64,000 nt of DNA from Shimia_B sp038528385 (GCA_038528385.1 JBCBET010000002.1:62001-126000), one strand, 5' to 3'. Counted from the stretch's first letter, positions 43,308-52,959 are shown. Translations and numbers: made by a program. Notes: generated by a model not told the origin, from the sequence alone.

Positions 43308-44762
43308 ATGATCGACCCGGAGCCCACAGCCTCTCATTTCGTCAACGGCGCCTATCTCGAGGACGCCACCGGCGAGGCGATCGACGTGGTCTACGCCTTC
43401 ACGGGCGAGACCATCGCGCGCGTCCATGCCGCCACCCCCGCCGTGATCGACGCCGCCATCGAGGCCGCCCGCGCCGCGCAGCCCGCCTGGGCCGCCCTGA
43501 CGGGCACCGAGCGGGGCCGCATCCTGCGCCGCGCCGCCGACATGATCCGCGACCGCAACCGGGAGCTTTCGATCCTGGAGAGCTTCGACACCGGCAAACC
43601 GCTGCAGGAGACGCTGGCGGTCGATGCCACCTCCGCGGCAGACGCGCTCGAATATTTCGGGGGCCTCGCCGGGTCGCTCACGGGCGAACACATCCCCCTA
43701 GGCACGGACTGGGCCTACACGATGCGCGTGCCGCTCGGCGTCTGCGTGGGCCTCGGCGCGTGGAACTATCCCACGCAGATCGCCGCCTGGAAGGGCGCGC
43801 CCGCGCTCGCCTGCGGCAATGCCATGGTCTTCAAACCCTCCGAGGTCACGCCGCTCTGCGCGCTCAAACTGGCCGAGATCCTGCACGAGGCGGGGCTTCC
43901 GGCGGGGCTCTACAACGTCGTGCAGGGCAGGGGCGCGGTGGGCAGCGCGCTCGTGGAGGACGCCCGCGTGGCCAAGGTCTCCCTCACCGGATCGGCTCCC
44001 ACGGGCAAGCGCGTCTATGCCGCCGCCGCAGCGGGCATGAAGCACGTGACGATGGAGCTCGGCGGCAAGAGCCCCCTCATCGTCTTCGACGACGCGGAGG
44101 TGGAGGATGCCGTCTCCGGCGCGATCCTGGGCAACTTCTATTCCTCGGGCCAGGTCTGCTCCAACGGCACGCGCGTCTTCGTGCAGCGCGCCATCAGGGA
44201 TGCCTTCCTCGCGCGCCTCAAGGAGCGCGTGGAGGCGGCAACGCTCGGCGATCCCATGGACGAGGCCACGAATTTCGGCCCCCTCGTCTCCGAGCGCCAG
44301 ATGGAGATCGTCCAGGACTTCATCGAGACCGGCCGGGCCGAGGGCGCAACCCTGCTCACCGGCGGCAAACGCGCCGACCGGCACGGCTATTTCCTCGAGC
44401 CCACGATCTTCACCGGCGTCACCGACGCCATGACCATCGCGCGGGAGGAGATCTTCGGCCCCGTCCTCTCGGTCCTCGAGTTCGAGACGGAAGAGGAGGT
44501 GATCGCCCGCGCCAACGCCACCGAGCTCGGCCTCGCCGGCGGCGTCTTCACCCGCGATCTGGCCCGTGCCCACCGCGTCGTGGCCGCGCTCGAGGCCGGG
44601 ACCTGCTGGATCAACCAGTACAATCCCGCCCCCGTGGAGATGCCCTTCGGCGGCATGAAGGGCTCCGGGCTCGGCCGCGAGAACTCCAAGGCCGCCATCG
44701 AGCACTATTCGCAGCTCAAGACCGTCTATGTCGGCATGGGCCCCGTGGAGGCCCCGTTCTAG
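43308..44762 (+). CDS. betB: betaine aldehyde dehydrogenase
   Basis: 484 aa. The catalytic cysteine is in FYSSGQVCSNGTRVFVQR and the glutamate in MELGGKSPLIVFDDA; GLGAWNYPTQIAAWKGAPAL is characteristic of BetB. It oxidises betaine aldehyde to glycine betaine with NAD(P). ATG at 43308. It is followed without a gap by betA. No betI or betC is next to it. Confidence 0.92.
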   Translation: MIDPEPTASHFVNGAYLEDATGEAIDVVYAFTGETIARVHAATPAVIDAAIEAARAAQPAWAALTGTERGRILRRAADMIRDRNRELSILESFDTGKPLQETLAVDATSAADALEYFGGLAGSLTGEHIPLGTDWAYTMRVPLGVCVGLGAWNYPTQIAAWKGAPALACGNAMVFKPSEVTPLCALKLAEILHEAGLPAGLYNVVQGRGAVGSALVEDARVAKVSLTGSAPTGKRVYAAAAAGMKHVTMELGGKSPLIVFDDAEVEDAVSGAILGNFYSSGQVCSNGTRVFVQRAIRDAFLARLKERVEAATLGDPMDEATNFGPLVSERQMEIVQDFIETGRAEGATLLTGGKRADRHGYFLEPTIFTGVTDAMTIAREEIFGPVLSVLEFETEEEVIARANATELGLAGGVFTRDLARAHRVVAALEAGTCWINQYNPAPVEMPFGGMKGSGLGRENSKAAIEHYSQLKTVYVGMGPVEAPF

Positions 44763-46397
44763 GTGGAGGCGGACTACGTCATCGTGGGCGCGGGCTCGGC
44801 GGGCTCTGCGCTGGCCTTCCGCCTCACGGAGGCGGGCCATTCGGTGATCGTGGTGGAGTATGGCGGCTCCGACCGCGGCCCGCTCATCAACATGCCCGGC
44901 GCGCTCTCCTTTCCCATGAACATGGCGCGCTACGACTGGGGCTACCGGAGCGAGCCCGAGCCCCACCTGGGCGAGCGCCGGCTCGCCTGCCCGCGGGGCA
45001 AGGTGCTGGGCGGGTCTTCCTCGATCAACGGCATGATCTATGTCCGCGGCCATCCGCGGGATTTCGACCAGTGGCGCGAGGCCGGCGCGGAGGGCTGGGG
45101 CTACGCCGACGTCCTGCCCTATTTCAACCGGATGGAGCACTGGCACGGCGGCGCAACGCCCGCCTGGCGCGGCAACGCGGGGCCGCTCCACGTCACCCGC
45201 GCGGCCGCCGAAAACCCTCTCACACGGGCCTTCCTCGCCGCCGGGCGCGAGGCGGGCTACGAGGCCACCGCCGACTATAACGGCGAGAGGCAGGAGGGCT
45301 TCGCCCCCTTCGACCGCACCATCTGGGAGGGGGAGCGGTGGTCGGCCGCCAAGGCCTATCTCCGCCCCGCCCAGGCCACCGGCCGCTGCCTCGTGGCGCG
45401 CGGGCTCGCCCACCGCATCGCCATGGACGGCGCGCGCGCCACCGGCGTCGACATGGGCGGCTACACCATCACCGCGCGCCGGGAGGTCATCATCGCCGCC
45501 TCCGCAATCAACGCGCCGAAGCTACTCATGCTCTCAGGCATCGGCCCGGCCGGGCACCTGGCCGCCCACGGCATCGCGCCTGTGGCCGACCGCCCGGGCG
45601 TGGGCCGGAACCTCCAGGACCACCTGGAGCTCTATATCCAGATGGCCGCTTCGCAGCCCGTCTCGCTCTTCAAGTACTGGAACCTCCTGGGCAAGGCCTA
45701 TGTGGGCGCGCGCTGGCTTCTGACGCGGACGGGGCCGGGGGCCTCCAACGGGTTCGAGGCGGCCGCCTTCATCCGCTCGGCGGCGGGCGTCGACTATCCC
45801 GATCTGCAATACCACTTCCTGCCCATGGCGGTGCGCTACGACGGTCGCGCGGCCGCCGCGGGGCATGGCTTCCAGGCCCATGTGGGCCCCATGCGGTCGG
45901 CCTCGCGGGGCACCGTCGAACTCGCCTCGCCCGATCCCGCCGCGCCGCCGCGCATCCGTTTCAACTACATGTCCCACGACGCCGATTGGCACGACTTCCG
46001 GCGCGCGATCCGCCTCACGCGGGAGATCTTCGCCCAGCCAGCCTTCGCGCCCTTCGTGAAACATGAAATCCAGCCCGGCGCCGCCGCGCAATCCGACGCG
46101 GCCCTCGACACCTTCATCCGCGATCACGTGGAAAGCGCCTACCACCCCTGCGGCACCTGCCGCATGGGCCGCGCCGACGATGTCCACGCCGTCGTCGACC
46201 CGGAATGCCGCGTCATCGGCACGGAGAACCTGCGCGTGGCCGACAGCTCCGTCTTCCCGCGCATCACCAACGGCAACATCAACGCGCCCTCGATCATGGT
46301 AGGCGAAAAGGCCGCCGACCACATCTTGGGCCGCCGCCTGCCGCCCTCCAACGCCAAGCCTTGGGAGCATCCGGACTGGCGCCGCGCCCAACGCTAG
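44763..46397 (+). CDS. betA: choline dehydrogenase
   Basis: 544 aa, GMC family. The FAD motif is VIVGAGSAGSALAFRLTEAG, and VLGGSSSINGMIYVRGHPRDFDQW and ESAYHPCGTCRMG, DSSVFPRITNGNINAPSIM are conserved in BetA. It oxidises choline to betaine aldehyde with electrons passed to the respiratory chain. The GTG start directly follows the betB TAG (44760-44762), so the pair is coupled. Confidence 0.92.
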   Translation: MEADYVIVGAGSAGSALAFRLTEAGHSVIVVEYGGSDRGPLINMPGALSFPMNMARYDWGYRSEPEPHLGERRLACPRGKVLGGSSSINGMIYVRGHPRDFDQWREAGAEGWGYADVLPYFNRMEHWHGGATPAWRGNAGPLHVTRAAAENPLTRAFLAAGREAGYEATADYNGERQEGFAPFDRTIWEGERWSAAKAYLRPAQATGRCLVARGLAHRIAMDGARATGVDMGGYTITARREVIIAASAINAPKLLMLSGIGPAGHLAAHGIAPVADRPGVGRNLQDHLELYIQMAASQPVSLFKYWNLLGKAYVGARWLLTRTGPGASNGFEAAAFIRSAAGVDYPDLQYHFLPMAVRYDGRAAAAGHGFQAHVGPMRSASRGTVELASPDPAAPPRIRFNYMSHDADWHDFRRAIRLTREIFAQPAFAPFVKHEIQPGAAAQSDAALDTFIRDHVESAYHPCGTCRMGRADDVHAVVDPECRVIGTENLRVADSSVFPRITNGNINAPSIMVGEKAADHILGRRLPPSNAKPWEHPDWRRAQR

Positions 46398-46480
46398 GCC
46401 CGCCCCGTCCCAAACCGCCCCGTCCCAACCCGACCCCAAATAAGCCCCGCGCCACCCGGCCCGACAAGGCGCACCACCCC

Positions 46481-46517
46481 GTCTTCTTTGTGCCCCGTAC
46501 TTCCGCCGGAGGCATCC
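46481..46517 (-). repeat. dispersed intergenic repeat, copy on the minus strand
   Basis: The reverse complement is identical over 37 bp to 10484-10520. It lies between betA and the PfkB-family kinase. Confidence 0.85.
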
Positions 46518-46572
46518 TGCCTTGCCCGCGCGCGCCAACGCCTCTAGCAACGCGCAAAACGGAGATCCGGGC

Positions 46573-47490
46573 ATGCTGGCCGTCGGCGGAGAGAACCTCA
46601 TCGATTTCGTGCAGGAGGCGGACGGCCGCAGCCCGCCGGCCTACATCGCCCATCCCGGCGGCTCGCCCATGAACGTGGCCATGGCTGCCGCGCGCCAGGG
46701 CATGGACGTGCATTACCTCACGCCCGTGAGCCAGGACAGCCTGGGCTCCCTCATTGCCGCACGGCTCGAGGCCGACCGCGTCCATCTCGCCACGCCGCGC
46801 CGACCGGAGCCCACGTCGCTCGCCGTCGTCTCGCTCGAAAACGGCGCGGCCACCTACGAGTTCTACCGCGACGGCACCGCCGAGCGGCAGGTGAGCGCGG
46901 AGCAGCTCGCGGCAGCGGCGCCCGCGGGCATGACCGCCTTCCATATCGGCTCCCTCGCCGTCACCGGCGGGCACGACGCGCCCGCCTACGAGGCGTTTCA
47001 CCGCGCGGCCTTCGCCCGCGGCCTCCTGACAAGCTACGATCCCAATGTGCGGCCCTCGCTCACCCCCGACCGCGCGGGCTTCATCGCGCGGCTGGAGCGG
47101 ATCGCGGCCCATTCCACGCTGCTCAAGCTCTCCGACGAGGATCTGCGCTGGCTCTACCCGGAGATGACGGAGGCCGACGCCTTCGCGCGGCTCACCGCGC
47201 TGTCGGGCGCGCCGGTCGTCGTGCTCACGCGCGGCCCGGACGGCGCGCTGGGGCAGGCGGGCGAGGCGCGGGTGGAGATCCCCGCCGCCCCCGTGGACCC
47301 GCTCGTGGACACGGTGGGCGCAGGCGACACGTTCATGGCCACGCTCATCCGCCAGCTCGCCGCGCGCGCGGGCGACCACGCCCTGGGCCGGGACGGCCTG
47401 CGCACGCTCCTCGAGACGGCCTCCCGCGCGGCGGCGATCAACTGCACCCGCGCGGGCTGCAACCCGCCCACGCTGGCCGAGCTCGGCTAA
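46573..47490 (+). CDS. PfkB-family carbohydrate kinase (fructokinase-like)
   Basis: 305 aa from the ATG at 46573, with GGAG upstream; a longer TTG-started frame has no support. HPGGSPMNVAMAAARQGM is the PfkB signature 1 region, and DTVGAGDTFMATLI carries the catalytic aspartate and the anion hole. Ribokinase fold; fructose is a plausible substrate. Convergent with, and overlapping by 4 bp, the AbrB-type gene. Confidence 0.9.
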   Translation: MLAVGGENLIDFVQEADGRSPPAYIAHPGGSPMNVAMAAARQGMDVHYLTPVSQDSLGSLIAARLEADRVHLATPRRPEPTSLAVVSLENGAATYEFYRDGTAERQVSAEQLAAAAPAGMTAFHIGSLAVTGGHDAPAYEAFHRAAFARGLLTSYDPNVRPSLTPDRAGFIARLERIAAHSTLLKLSDEDLRWLYPEMTEADAFARLTALSGAPVVVLTRGPDGALGQAGEARVEIPAAPVDPLVDTVGAGDTFMATLIRQLAARAGDHALGRDGLRTLLETASRAAAINCTRAGCNPPTLAELG

Positions 47491-48527
47491 AACGCGCGCT
47501 GCGCCTGCGCCCAGCGCACGAAGACCACCGTGAGCACGATCCGGATGAGGTGATGGGCGGCCACGACCACCGGGCTGATATCGAGCGAGAGCGCGATGAG
47601 CCCCATCTCGGCCACGCCGCCGGGAGCAAAGCTGATGAAGGCCGCCTCAAAACCCAGGGGCGTCGTCCGCGCCACGGCCCACGCGACGCCGGCCGCCGCC
47701 GTGAACATCGAACCCACCGCCACGAGCGTGAGCCCGAAGGCGCGGCTGAGCACGGCGGGCGTGGCGCCCGCGAATTGCGTGGCAAGGCTTGTGCCCACGA
47801 CGAGCTGCGCCAGCGCCACGAACCAGCCGGGCCCCTCGAGCGCCATCACCCCCGTGCCATGGAGCGCCGCCGCGATCAGAAGCGGCCCGGTGAGATGCCC
47901 GGCGGGCAGCGCCACGACGCGGCTGAGCGCCATGCCCGCCGCCACGAGGAGCGCGATCCCGCCCACGTCGAGGAGCTGGCCCCCGCTGGCAGAGAGCGTG
48001 AGCCCCGCTGCGCTCCCCACGATCTCGCCCGAAAAGAGCGCGAAGAGGAGCGGAACGGAAAAGACCACGACGACGATGCGCGCGAAGTGATGCACCGTCA
48101 GAAGCATCACGTCCCCGCCCGCCTTTTCCCCCAGCGCCACGCCTTCGATGAGCCCGCCGGGCATGGAGCCGTAGAGCGCCGTGACCCGGTCATAGCCGCC
48201 GAGCCGGCGATAGACGGCGTAGCCCAGCAGATGCGCGGCCACCACGAAGACCGCCACGCCCAGGAGCGAGATCCAGAGCGCGGGCAGGATGCCCACGAGC
48301 TCGGGCGTGAAGCGCGCCCCGATGAGCACGCCGATCGCCCCCACGAAGGCAAAGCGCAGCACCCTGGGAAAGGCGAGCGTGGCCCGCCCGCGCGCGCTCT
48401 GCCAGATCACGAGCGGCGCCACCGCCAGAAGCGAGCCGAGGAGAAAGGGCATGGGCAGCCCGGCGAGGAGCGCCAGCGACCCGCCCACCGCGCCGAGCGC
48501 CAGATGGGCCAGGAGCGGCAGGATCAC
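47487..48527 (-). CDS. AbrB-type membrane protein (also named putative ammonia monooxygenase), function unknown
   Basis: 346 aa, almost entirely hydrophobic, with about ten membrane segments in two repeated halves; SMPGGLIEGVALGEK and APGGVAEMGLIALSLD mark the two AbrB duplication motifs. It is an inner membrane transporter-like protein; the ammonia monooxygenase label used for the family is not supported. GTG start at 48527 overlaps the stop of the upstream small gene (GTGA). Confidence 0.85.
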   Translation of the reverse strand: MILPLLAHLALGAVGGSLALLAGLPMPFLLGSLLAVAPLVIWQSARGRATLAFPRVLRFAFVGAIGVLIGARFTPELVGILPALWISLLGVAVFVVAAHLLGYAVYRRLGGYDRVTALYGSMPGGLIEGVALGEKAGGDVMLLTVHHFARIVVVVFSVPLLFALFSGEIVGSAAGLTLSASGGQLLDVGGIALLVAAGMALSRVVALPAGHLTGPLLIAAALHGTGVMALEGPGWFVALAQLVVGTSLATQFAGATPAVLSRAFGLTLVAVGSMFTAAAGVAWAVARTTPLGFEAAFISFAPGGVAEMGLIALSLDISPVVVAAHHLIRIVLTVVFVRWAQAQRAF

Positions 48528-48952
48528 CGCCTGATCGGCGCCTTGAGCGCCTCGCTCGCCCGCCGCATTCGCCGGACGCCCTGTTCGGCGCCCACCGCGT
48601 CCCGGATGAGCACGAAGGTGCCGTGCTCCCAGGGCGCGTTGGGAAAGGTCCAGGTGCCCTGGACGCGGGTGAATTGCGGGTCGATCTTGCCCTCGTAGTC
48701 TATCCTGGGCGCGTCGATGTCCGAGTAGTTCTTGGTAAAGCGCACGATCCGGCCCTCACGCACCCCGATGATGCCCGCGATGAGGCTGTCGATCTCCACA
48801 TCCGAGAAGCTGTTGGGCTCGATCGTCTCGCCCGAGAGGTCGCCCGCCTCGTCCACCAGCGTCGCGTTGAAGGCCACCGGCGGCAGCGCGCGGCTGACGT
48901 AATTGTAGCGCCCCATCCAGGGGCCGGTGAGGCGCAGGCGCTTGGTCTCCAT
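48524..48952 (-). CDS. small protein of unknown function, possible calycin-like beta barrel
   Basis: 142 aa (METKRLRLTGPWMGRYNY). I do not recognise the family. The alternation of strands and the segments GPWMGRYNY, FTKNYSDIDAPRIDYEG and VQGTWTFPNAPWEHGTFVLIRD recall avidin- or lipocalin-like barrels (inference). No signal peptide. Its stop overlaps the start of the AbrB-type gene, so the two are coupled and likely function together. Confidence 0.75.
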   Translation of the reverse strand: METKRLRLTGPWMGRYNYVSRALPPVAFNATLVDEAGDLSGETIEPNSFSDVEIDSLIAGIIGVREGRIVRFTKNYSDIDAPRIDYEGKIDPQFTRVQGTWTFPNAPWEHGTFVLIRDAVGAEQGVRRMRRASEALKAPIRR

Positions 48953-49059
48953 GGCCGCACCCTAGCCGCGACCGGCCCGCGCGGGAAAGCCCATAGATTT
49001 CATGCCCCTCGCATTATCGCCCTTGCCAGCCGGGCCCCCGCCGCGCCACTCTGCGCGCC

Positions 49060-50025
49060 GTGACAGGGACCCCCATCATCGACGCGCTGCAATTCACGCG
49101 CCCCGGCCGCGCCATCTACGAGGAGATGCGCGCGGGCGGCGTCGATGCCGTGCACATGACCGTCTCCTACCACGAGGGGTTTCGCGCCACCGTCGCGGCC
49201 CTTGCCCACTGGAACCGGGAATTCGAAGAGCACGGCGATCTCATCTGCCGCGCCACCTCTGCCGCCGATATCCGCCACGCGCAGGAGACGGGCCGCACCG
49301 CGATCCTCTTCGGCGCGCAGAACCCCGCGCCCATGGAGGACGATCTGGGCCTCATCGAGATCCTGCACCAGCTCGGACTGCGCTTCATGCAGCTAAGCTA
49401 CAACAACCAGTCGCTCCTGTGTTCGGGCTGCTACGAGGCCGAGGATACCGGGCTCACCAATATGGGCCGGGAGGCGGTGGCCGAGATGAACCGCGTGGGC
49501 CTCGTCATCGACATGTCCCATTCCGGCGACCGGTCGCGGCGGGAGGCGATCGAGGCCTCCGCGCGGCCCATCGCCATCACCCATGCCAACCCCGCGGACT
49601 GGCACGACGTGCCGCGCAACGTGACGCCAGGCACGCTCGGGGCGCTCGCGGCCTCGGGCGGCATGCTCGGCTTCTCGCTCTACCCGCTCCACCTCGCGGG
49701 CGGCTCGGACTGCACGCTGGAGGGTTTCTCAACCATGGTCGCGCGCACCGCGGAGCGGGTGGGGACGCAGGCGCTGGGCATCGGCTCCGACCTCTGCCAG
49801 GGGCAGCCCGACAGCGCGCTCGCCTGGATGCGCGACGGCCGCTGGAAAAAGGCGCGGGGCGGCACCGCGCGTTTTCCCGCCCAGCCCGGATTTTTCCGCA
49901 CCAACGCGGATTTCCCAGGCCTCGCGCAAGGCCTCGGCGATGCGGGCTTCGACGCGGGGGAGGTTTCGGCTATACTCGGCGGGAACTGGATGCGCTTTAT
50001 CGAAGAGAGCTTCGGCCCCCGATGA
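49060..50025 (+). CDS. peptidase M19 (renal dipeptidase)-like protein with altered metal site
   Basis: 321 aa, GTG start. The histidines IDMSHSGD and ITHANPAD correspond to the M19 zinc histidines, but the N-terminal HxD is replaced (IIDALQFTRP) and the bridging glutamate region reads GAQNPAP. This matches the M19-like subgroup found with dimethylglycine demethylase genes in pseudomonads, as I remember it: YNNQSLLCSGCYEAEDTGL and EMNRVGLVIDMSH are typical. Peptidase activity is doubtful. Its stop overlaps the next gene (ATGA). betBA lies about 3 kb upstream. Confidence 0.82.
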   Translation: MTGTPIIDALQFTRPGRAIYEEMRAGGVDAVHMTVSYHEGFRATVAALAHWNREFEEHGDLICRATSAADIRHAQETGRTAILFGAQNPAPMEDDLGLIEILHQLGLRFMQLSYNNQSLLCSGCYEAEDTGLTNMGREAVAEMNRVGLVIDMSHSGDRSRREAIEASARPIAITHANPADWHDVPRNVTPGTLGALAASGGMLGFSLYPLHLAGGSDCTLEGFSTMVARTAERVGTQALGIGSDLCQGQPDSALAWMRDGRWKKARGGTARFPAQPGFFRTNADFPGLAQGLGDAGFDAGEVSAILGGNWMRFIEESFGPR

Positions 50026-51650
50026 AAGACCTCGCACAGCCCCAGGCCTTGCGCGCGCCCGACAAGGTCATGAGCCTCGCCCATCTGGGCGCGATGCAGC
50101 CCACGCGGCTGTCGTTCCTGCGCGTGCTCATGCGCGATCTCGCGCGGCTCTCGGCGCGCGTGGACCGCACCGCGTGGGAGATGGACGCCGAGGGCCACGG
50201 GTACGCCACCTACACCGTCACGCTGGGCGCCCATGCCTACACGCTCGTGGCCGTCTCCCAGGCGCTCGCTGATGCCGACCGCACGGACCGCGTGATCGCC
50301 ACGGCCTGGGACGCGGCCTTCGTCCTTTTCGACGGGATCCCCAACGTGGCCGACATCGCGCGCCTGAGGGAGACCATCCCCCGCCAGGAGGCTGCGCGGC
50401 TCAGCGATAGCGAGCTCGTCCTCAGCCGCGCCAACCGGAGCGTGCGCCTCTTCGACCACGTGGTGGAGGCCCTGCGCGCGGGCCGTCAGCCCAAGGCGGA
50501 GATGCTGGCGCGCACGGGCTACCTCATGCGCACCACCGCCGTTTACGGCAACGGGAAGTTCGGCCTCGCCGACCGCGCCCGCATCGCGGAGCGCCCGGGG
50601 CTCAGCGGGCCCTTCGCGGCGGAGATGCTCACCGTCTGGCTCATCCGGGGCTTCACCCACGACCTGGCGGAGCATCTGGGCGGCGCGCCGCTCGACCGGC
50701 GGCTGAAACGGATGCTCGGCGTGGGCAATGCCACGGGGCTCGGCATGGCGCCCTTCCTCGTCTCCCATCCGCTGCTGCTCGATGCGTGGATGCAGGTGCG
50801 CGAGACGGCGCTTGCGCGCGTCCTGGCGCAACCCGTCATCGGCGCGGCGGAGGCCCGGGCGCTCGTGGCGCTGGCGGCGGACGCCGCGCGGTACCTCGCC
50901 AGCTGGGAGGTGGCCGATCCCCGCGCCATGGCCGAGATCGAGGCGCTCCGCGCCGATTGGGCCGCGCTCACCGGCGCGCTCGACGCCGCCGCGCTCGAGG
51001 CGCCCGGCGCGCTCATGGCCCTGATGGAGGCGTGTCACACGCCCGCCCTGGAGGAGCTCGCCCTGGCCTGGCTGCTCGAGCCCTTCGGCGCGCTCGTCGA
51101 CGATCTGGCCGAATGCCAGGCGAGCCCCTTCGAGCCCGAGCTCGACGCCCGCCAGACCTGCGCCGCACTCCGCGCGATGATCGCGGCCCATGCGCCCTGG
51201 GCGCTAAGCTGCGACTTCGACGAGGCCGCCGAGACGGCGCAGTTCTGGTACGTCTCCGAGGAGAAGCTCGAGCCCCGCCTCGGCGCGCGGGCCACCGATC
51301 CCGGCGCCGAGAAGGAGACGCCGCTCGACACCGCGCGCCAAATCTGCAGGCTTCATGACGCTTTGCCTGACGATGCCACGCCGCTCTGGCGGCATCTGGC
51401 GGAAAACCCTGCGCACCGCGCCGCCGCGCGCCGGGTGCAGGCGCTCTCGTCCCATCCCTACGCGGAGGTGCGCGCGAACCTCCTCCATGCCGAGGCCGCG
51501 CCGATCCACCTGCTGCGGGCGAAGCTCTCCTGCTTCGGCGCCACCCGCTTTGATCCCAAGAGCCGCCTCTGGACCCGTGTCACGCTGGCGCAGGGGCTTC
51601 CCCTCGCCGACGAGATTGGCGACGATGGGACATGGCTTCCGCATCTCTGA
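50022..51650 (+). CDS. protein of unknown function, 542 aa, in M19-DUF3726 cassette
   Basis: MKDLAQPQALRAPDKVMSL start, ATGA overlap with the M19-like gene at 50022-50025 and 19 bp overlap with the DUF3726 gene, so all three are coupled. I do not recognise the family. The sequence is mainly alpha-helical, with no signal peptide or long membrane segment. Near the N-terminus is a mixed segment WEMDAEGHGYATYTVTLG, and the C-terminal third is rich in charged and Trp/Phe residues (CFGATRFDPKSRLWTRV). It might be an enzyme or scaffold; the only clue is its neighbours. Confidence 0.8.
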   Translation: MKDLAQPQALRAPDKVMSLAHLGAMQPTRLSFLRVLMRDLARLSARVDRTAWEMDAEGHGYATYTVTLGAHAYTLVAVSQALADADRTDRVIATAWDAAFVLFDGIPNVADIARLRETIPRQEAARLSDSELVLSRANRSVRLFDHVVEALRAGRQPKAEMLARTGYLMRTTAVYGNGKFGLADRARIAERPGLSGPFAAEMLTVWLIRGFTHDLAEHLGGAPLDRRLKRMLGVGNATGLGMAPFLVSHPLLLDAWMQVRETALARVLAQPVIGAAEARALVALAADAARYLASWEVADPRAMAEIEALRADWAALTGALDAAALEAPGALMALMEACHTPALEELALAWLLEPFGALVDDLAECQASPFEPELDARQTCAALRAMIAAHAPWALSCDFDEAAETAQFWYVSEEKLEPRLGARATDPGAEKETPLDTARQICRLHDALPDDATPLWRHLAENPAHRAAARRVQALSSHPYAEVRANLLHAEAAPIHLLRAKLSCFGATRFDPKSRLWTRVTLAQGLPLADEIGDDGTWLPHL

Positions 51651-52186
51651 CGCTTCCCAGATCCGAACTGCACGCGCTCCTCTTGCGCGCGGCCCGCGGG
51701 GCCGGCGTGCCGCAATCCCACGGTGAGGACCTCGCCCGCGCCGTCGCCGCCCATGGCGGATCGCGCGCGGTTTCCGCCGCGTGCCGTGCGCTTGGCCGCC
51801 GCTGGCGGGTGCCGGGATACGCGCTCGATGGCAACACGGTGATCTTTCCCCGCGCCCGCGCGGTGGAGTGCCTGCCGGTGGCGATCGACGCGCTGCAGGC
51901 GGATGTGGAAGCAGCCGAACTCGCCGATATCGACGAGCCCGACCTCGTCGCGCCCTTCGTGGCGCAGGCCGCGCGCGTGGGACGGGCCAACCTCGCCATG
52001 CGCGCCTCGGAGACGGGCGTGGTGCTCGAACACGGGCGAGAGGCGGCACCCGCCCCGCGCCAAGGCCGCGTGGAAGTGGCCGCGGAGGTCCACGACCTCC
52101 TGTCGCGCTTCGCCGCGCGCACCTATGTCGCCGCCACCGCCGCCTCCCGCGCAGGCGCGGGCGCGGGCGCCATCGACAACGACTAG
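51632..52186 (+). CDS. DUF3726 family protein
   Basis: 184 aa. ASLTLPRSELHALLLRAARGAGVPQSHGEDLARAV is the N-terminal DUF3726 pattern. No catalytic motif is recognised. Starts inside the preceding gene, and is convergent with truA, overlapping it by 4 bp. Role unknown; it is probably functionally tied to the 542-aa protein and the M19-like protein. Confidence 0.8.
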   Translation: MASASLTLPRSELHALLLRAARGAGVPQSHGEDLARAVAAHGGSRAVSAACRALGRRWRVPGYALDGNTVIFPRARAVECLPVAIDALQADVEAAELADIDEPDLVAPFVAQAARVGRANLAMRASETGVVLEHGREAAPAPRQGRVEVAAEVHDLLSRFAARTYVAATAASRAGAGAGAIDND

Positions 52187-52959
52187 GACCCTCCGAACGG
52201 ATCGACGGGGTAGGTCACCCCCGCGAGCGCGAGGCCCTGGGGCGGGGAGACCGGCCCGCAGCGGCTCCGGTCCGCGGCCGCGAGCGCGTCCTTCACGCGT
52301 TGCGGCTCCCAGGCGCCGGCGCCCACCCGCTCCAACGTGCCCACGATGCTGCGCACCTGATTGTGGAGAAAACTTCGCGCCCGCAGGTGGAAACGGAACT
52401 CCTGCCCGCCGGGATAGGCACGTTCCTCGATCTCGAGCGCGTCGAGCGTCTTCACGGGGGAGGCGGCCTGGCAGATCGCAGCGCGGAATGTCGTGAAATC
52501 GTGCCGCCCAAGGAGATGCGCCGCCGCTGTCCGCATGGGCGCGAGCGCAAGCGGCCCGGGCACCTGCCAGACGCGCCCGGCATCGAGCGTCACCGGCCCC
52601 CGCCGCGCCACGAGGCGGAAGACATAAGCCCGCTCCACCGCCGAAAACCGCGCGTGCCAGTCAGGCTCCGGCGCCAGCGCGCAGGCGGTGATGGCCACTG
52701 GAAGCGGCTTCAGGTGATGGTTCAGAGCCTCGGACAGCCGGAACGGCGCCCAGTCCCGCGCCAGGTCGGCCTGCGCCACCTGGCCCCAGGCATGGACGCC
52801 CGCATCCGTGCGCCCCGCCGCCGCGATGGAGGGAACCCCCGCCTCCAGCCGCGCCAGCGCGGTCTCCAGCGCACCCTGCACGGAGGGCTGGTCGGCCTGC
52901 CGCTGCCAGCCCGCGAAGGGGGCACCGTCATATTCGACCCGAAAAGCATAGCGCGGCAT
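52183..52959 (-). CDS. truA: tRNA pseudouridine synthase A
   Basis: 258 aa. The catalytic aspartate is in AAAGRTDAGVHAWGQVAQ; YRVEYDGAPFAGWQRQ-like start (FRVEYDGAPFAGWQRQADQP) and FLHNQVRSIVGTLERVG are TruA signatures. It modifies U38-40 of tRNA anticodon arms. Divergent from the YcjX gene across about 115 bp. Confidence 0.95.
   Translation of the reverse strand: MPRYAFRVEYDGAPFAGWQRQADQPSVQGALETALARLEAGVPSIAAAGRTDAGVHAWGQVAQADLARDWAPFRLSEALNHHLKPLPVAITACALAPEPDWHARFSAVERAYVFRLVARRGPVTLDAGRVWQVPGPLALAPMRTAAAHLLGRHDFTTFRAAICQAASPVKTLDALEIEERAYPGGQEFRFHLRARSFLHNQVRSIVGTLERVGAGAWEPQRVKDALAAADRSRCGPVSPPQGLALAGVTYPVDPFGGS

Noticed and set aside
47487..48527. Ammonia monooxygenase label for the AbrB-type protein
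   Set aside because: The label comes from a historical annotation error in the family; no monooxygenase motif is present.
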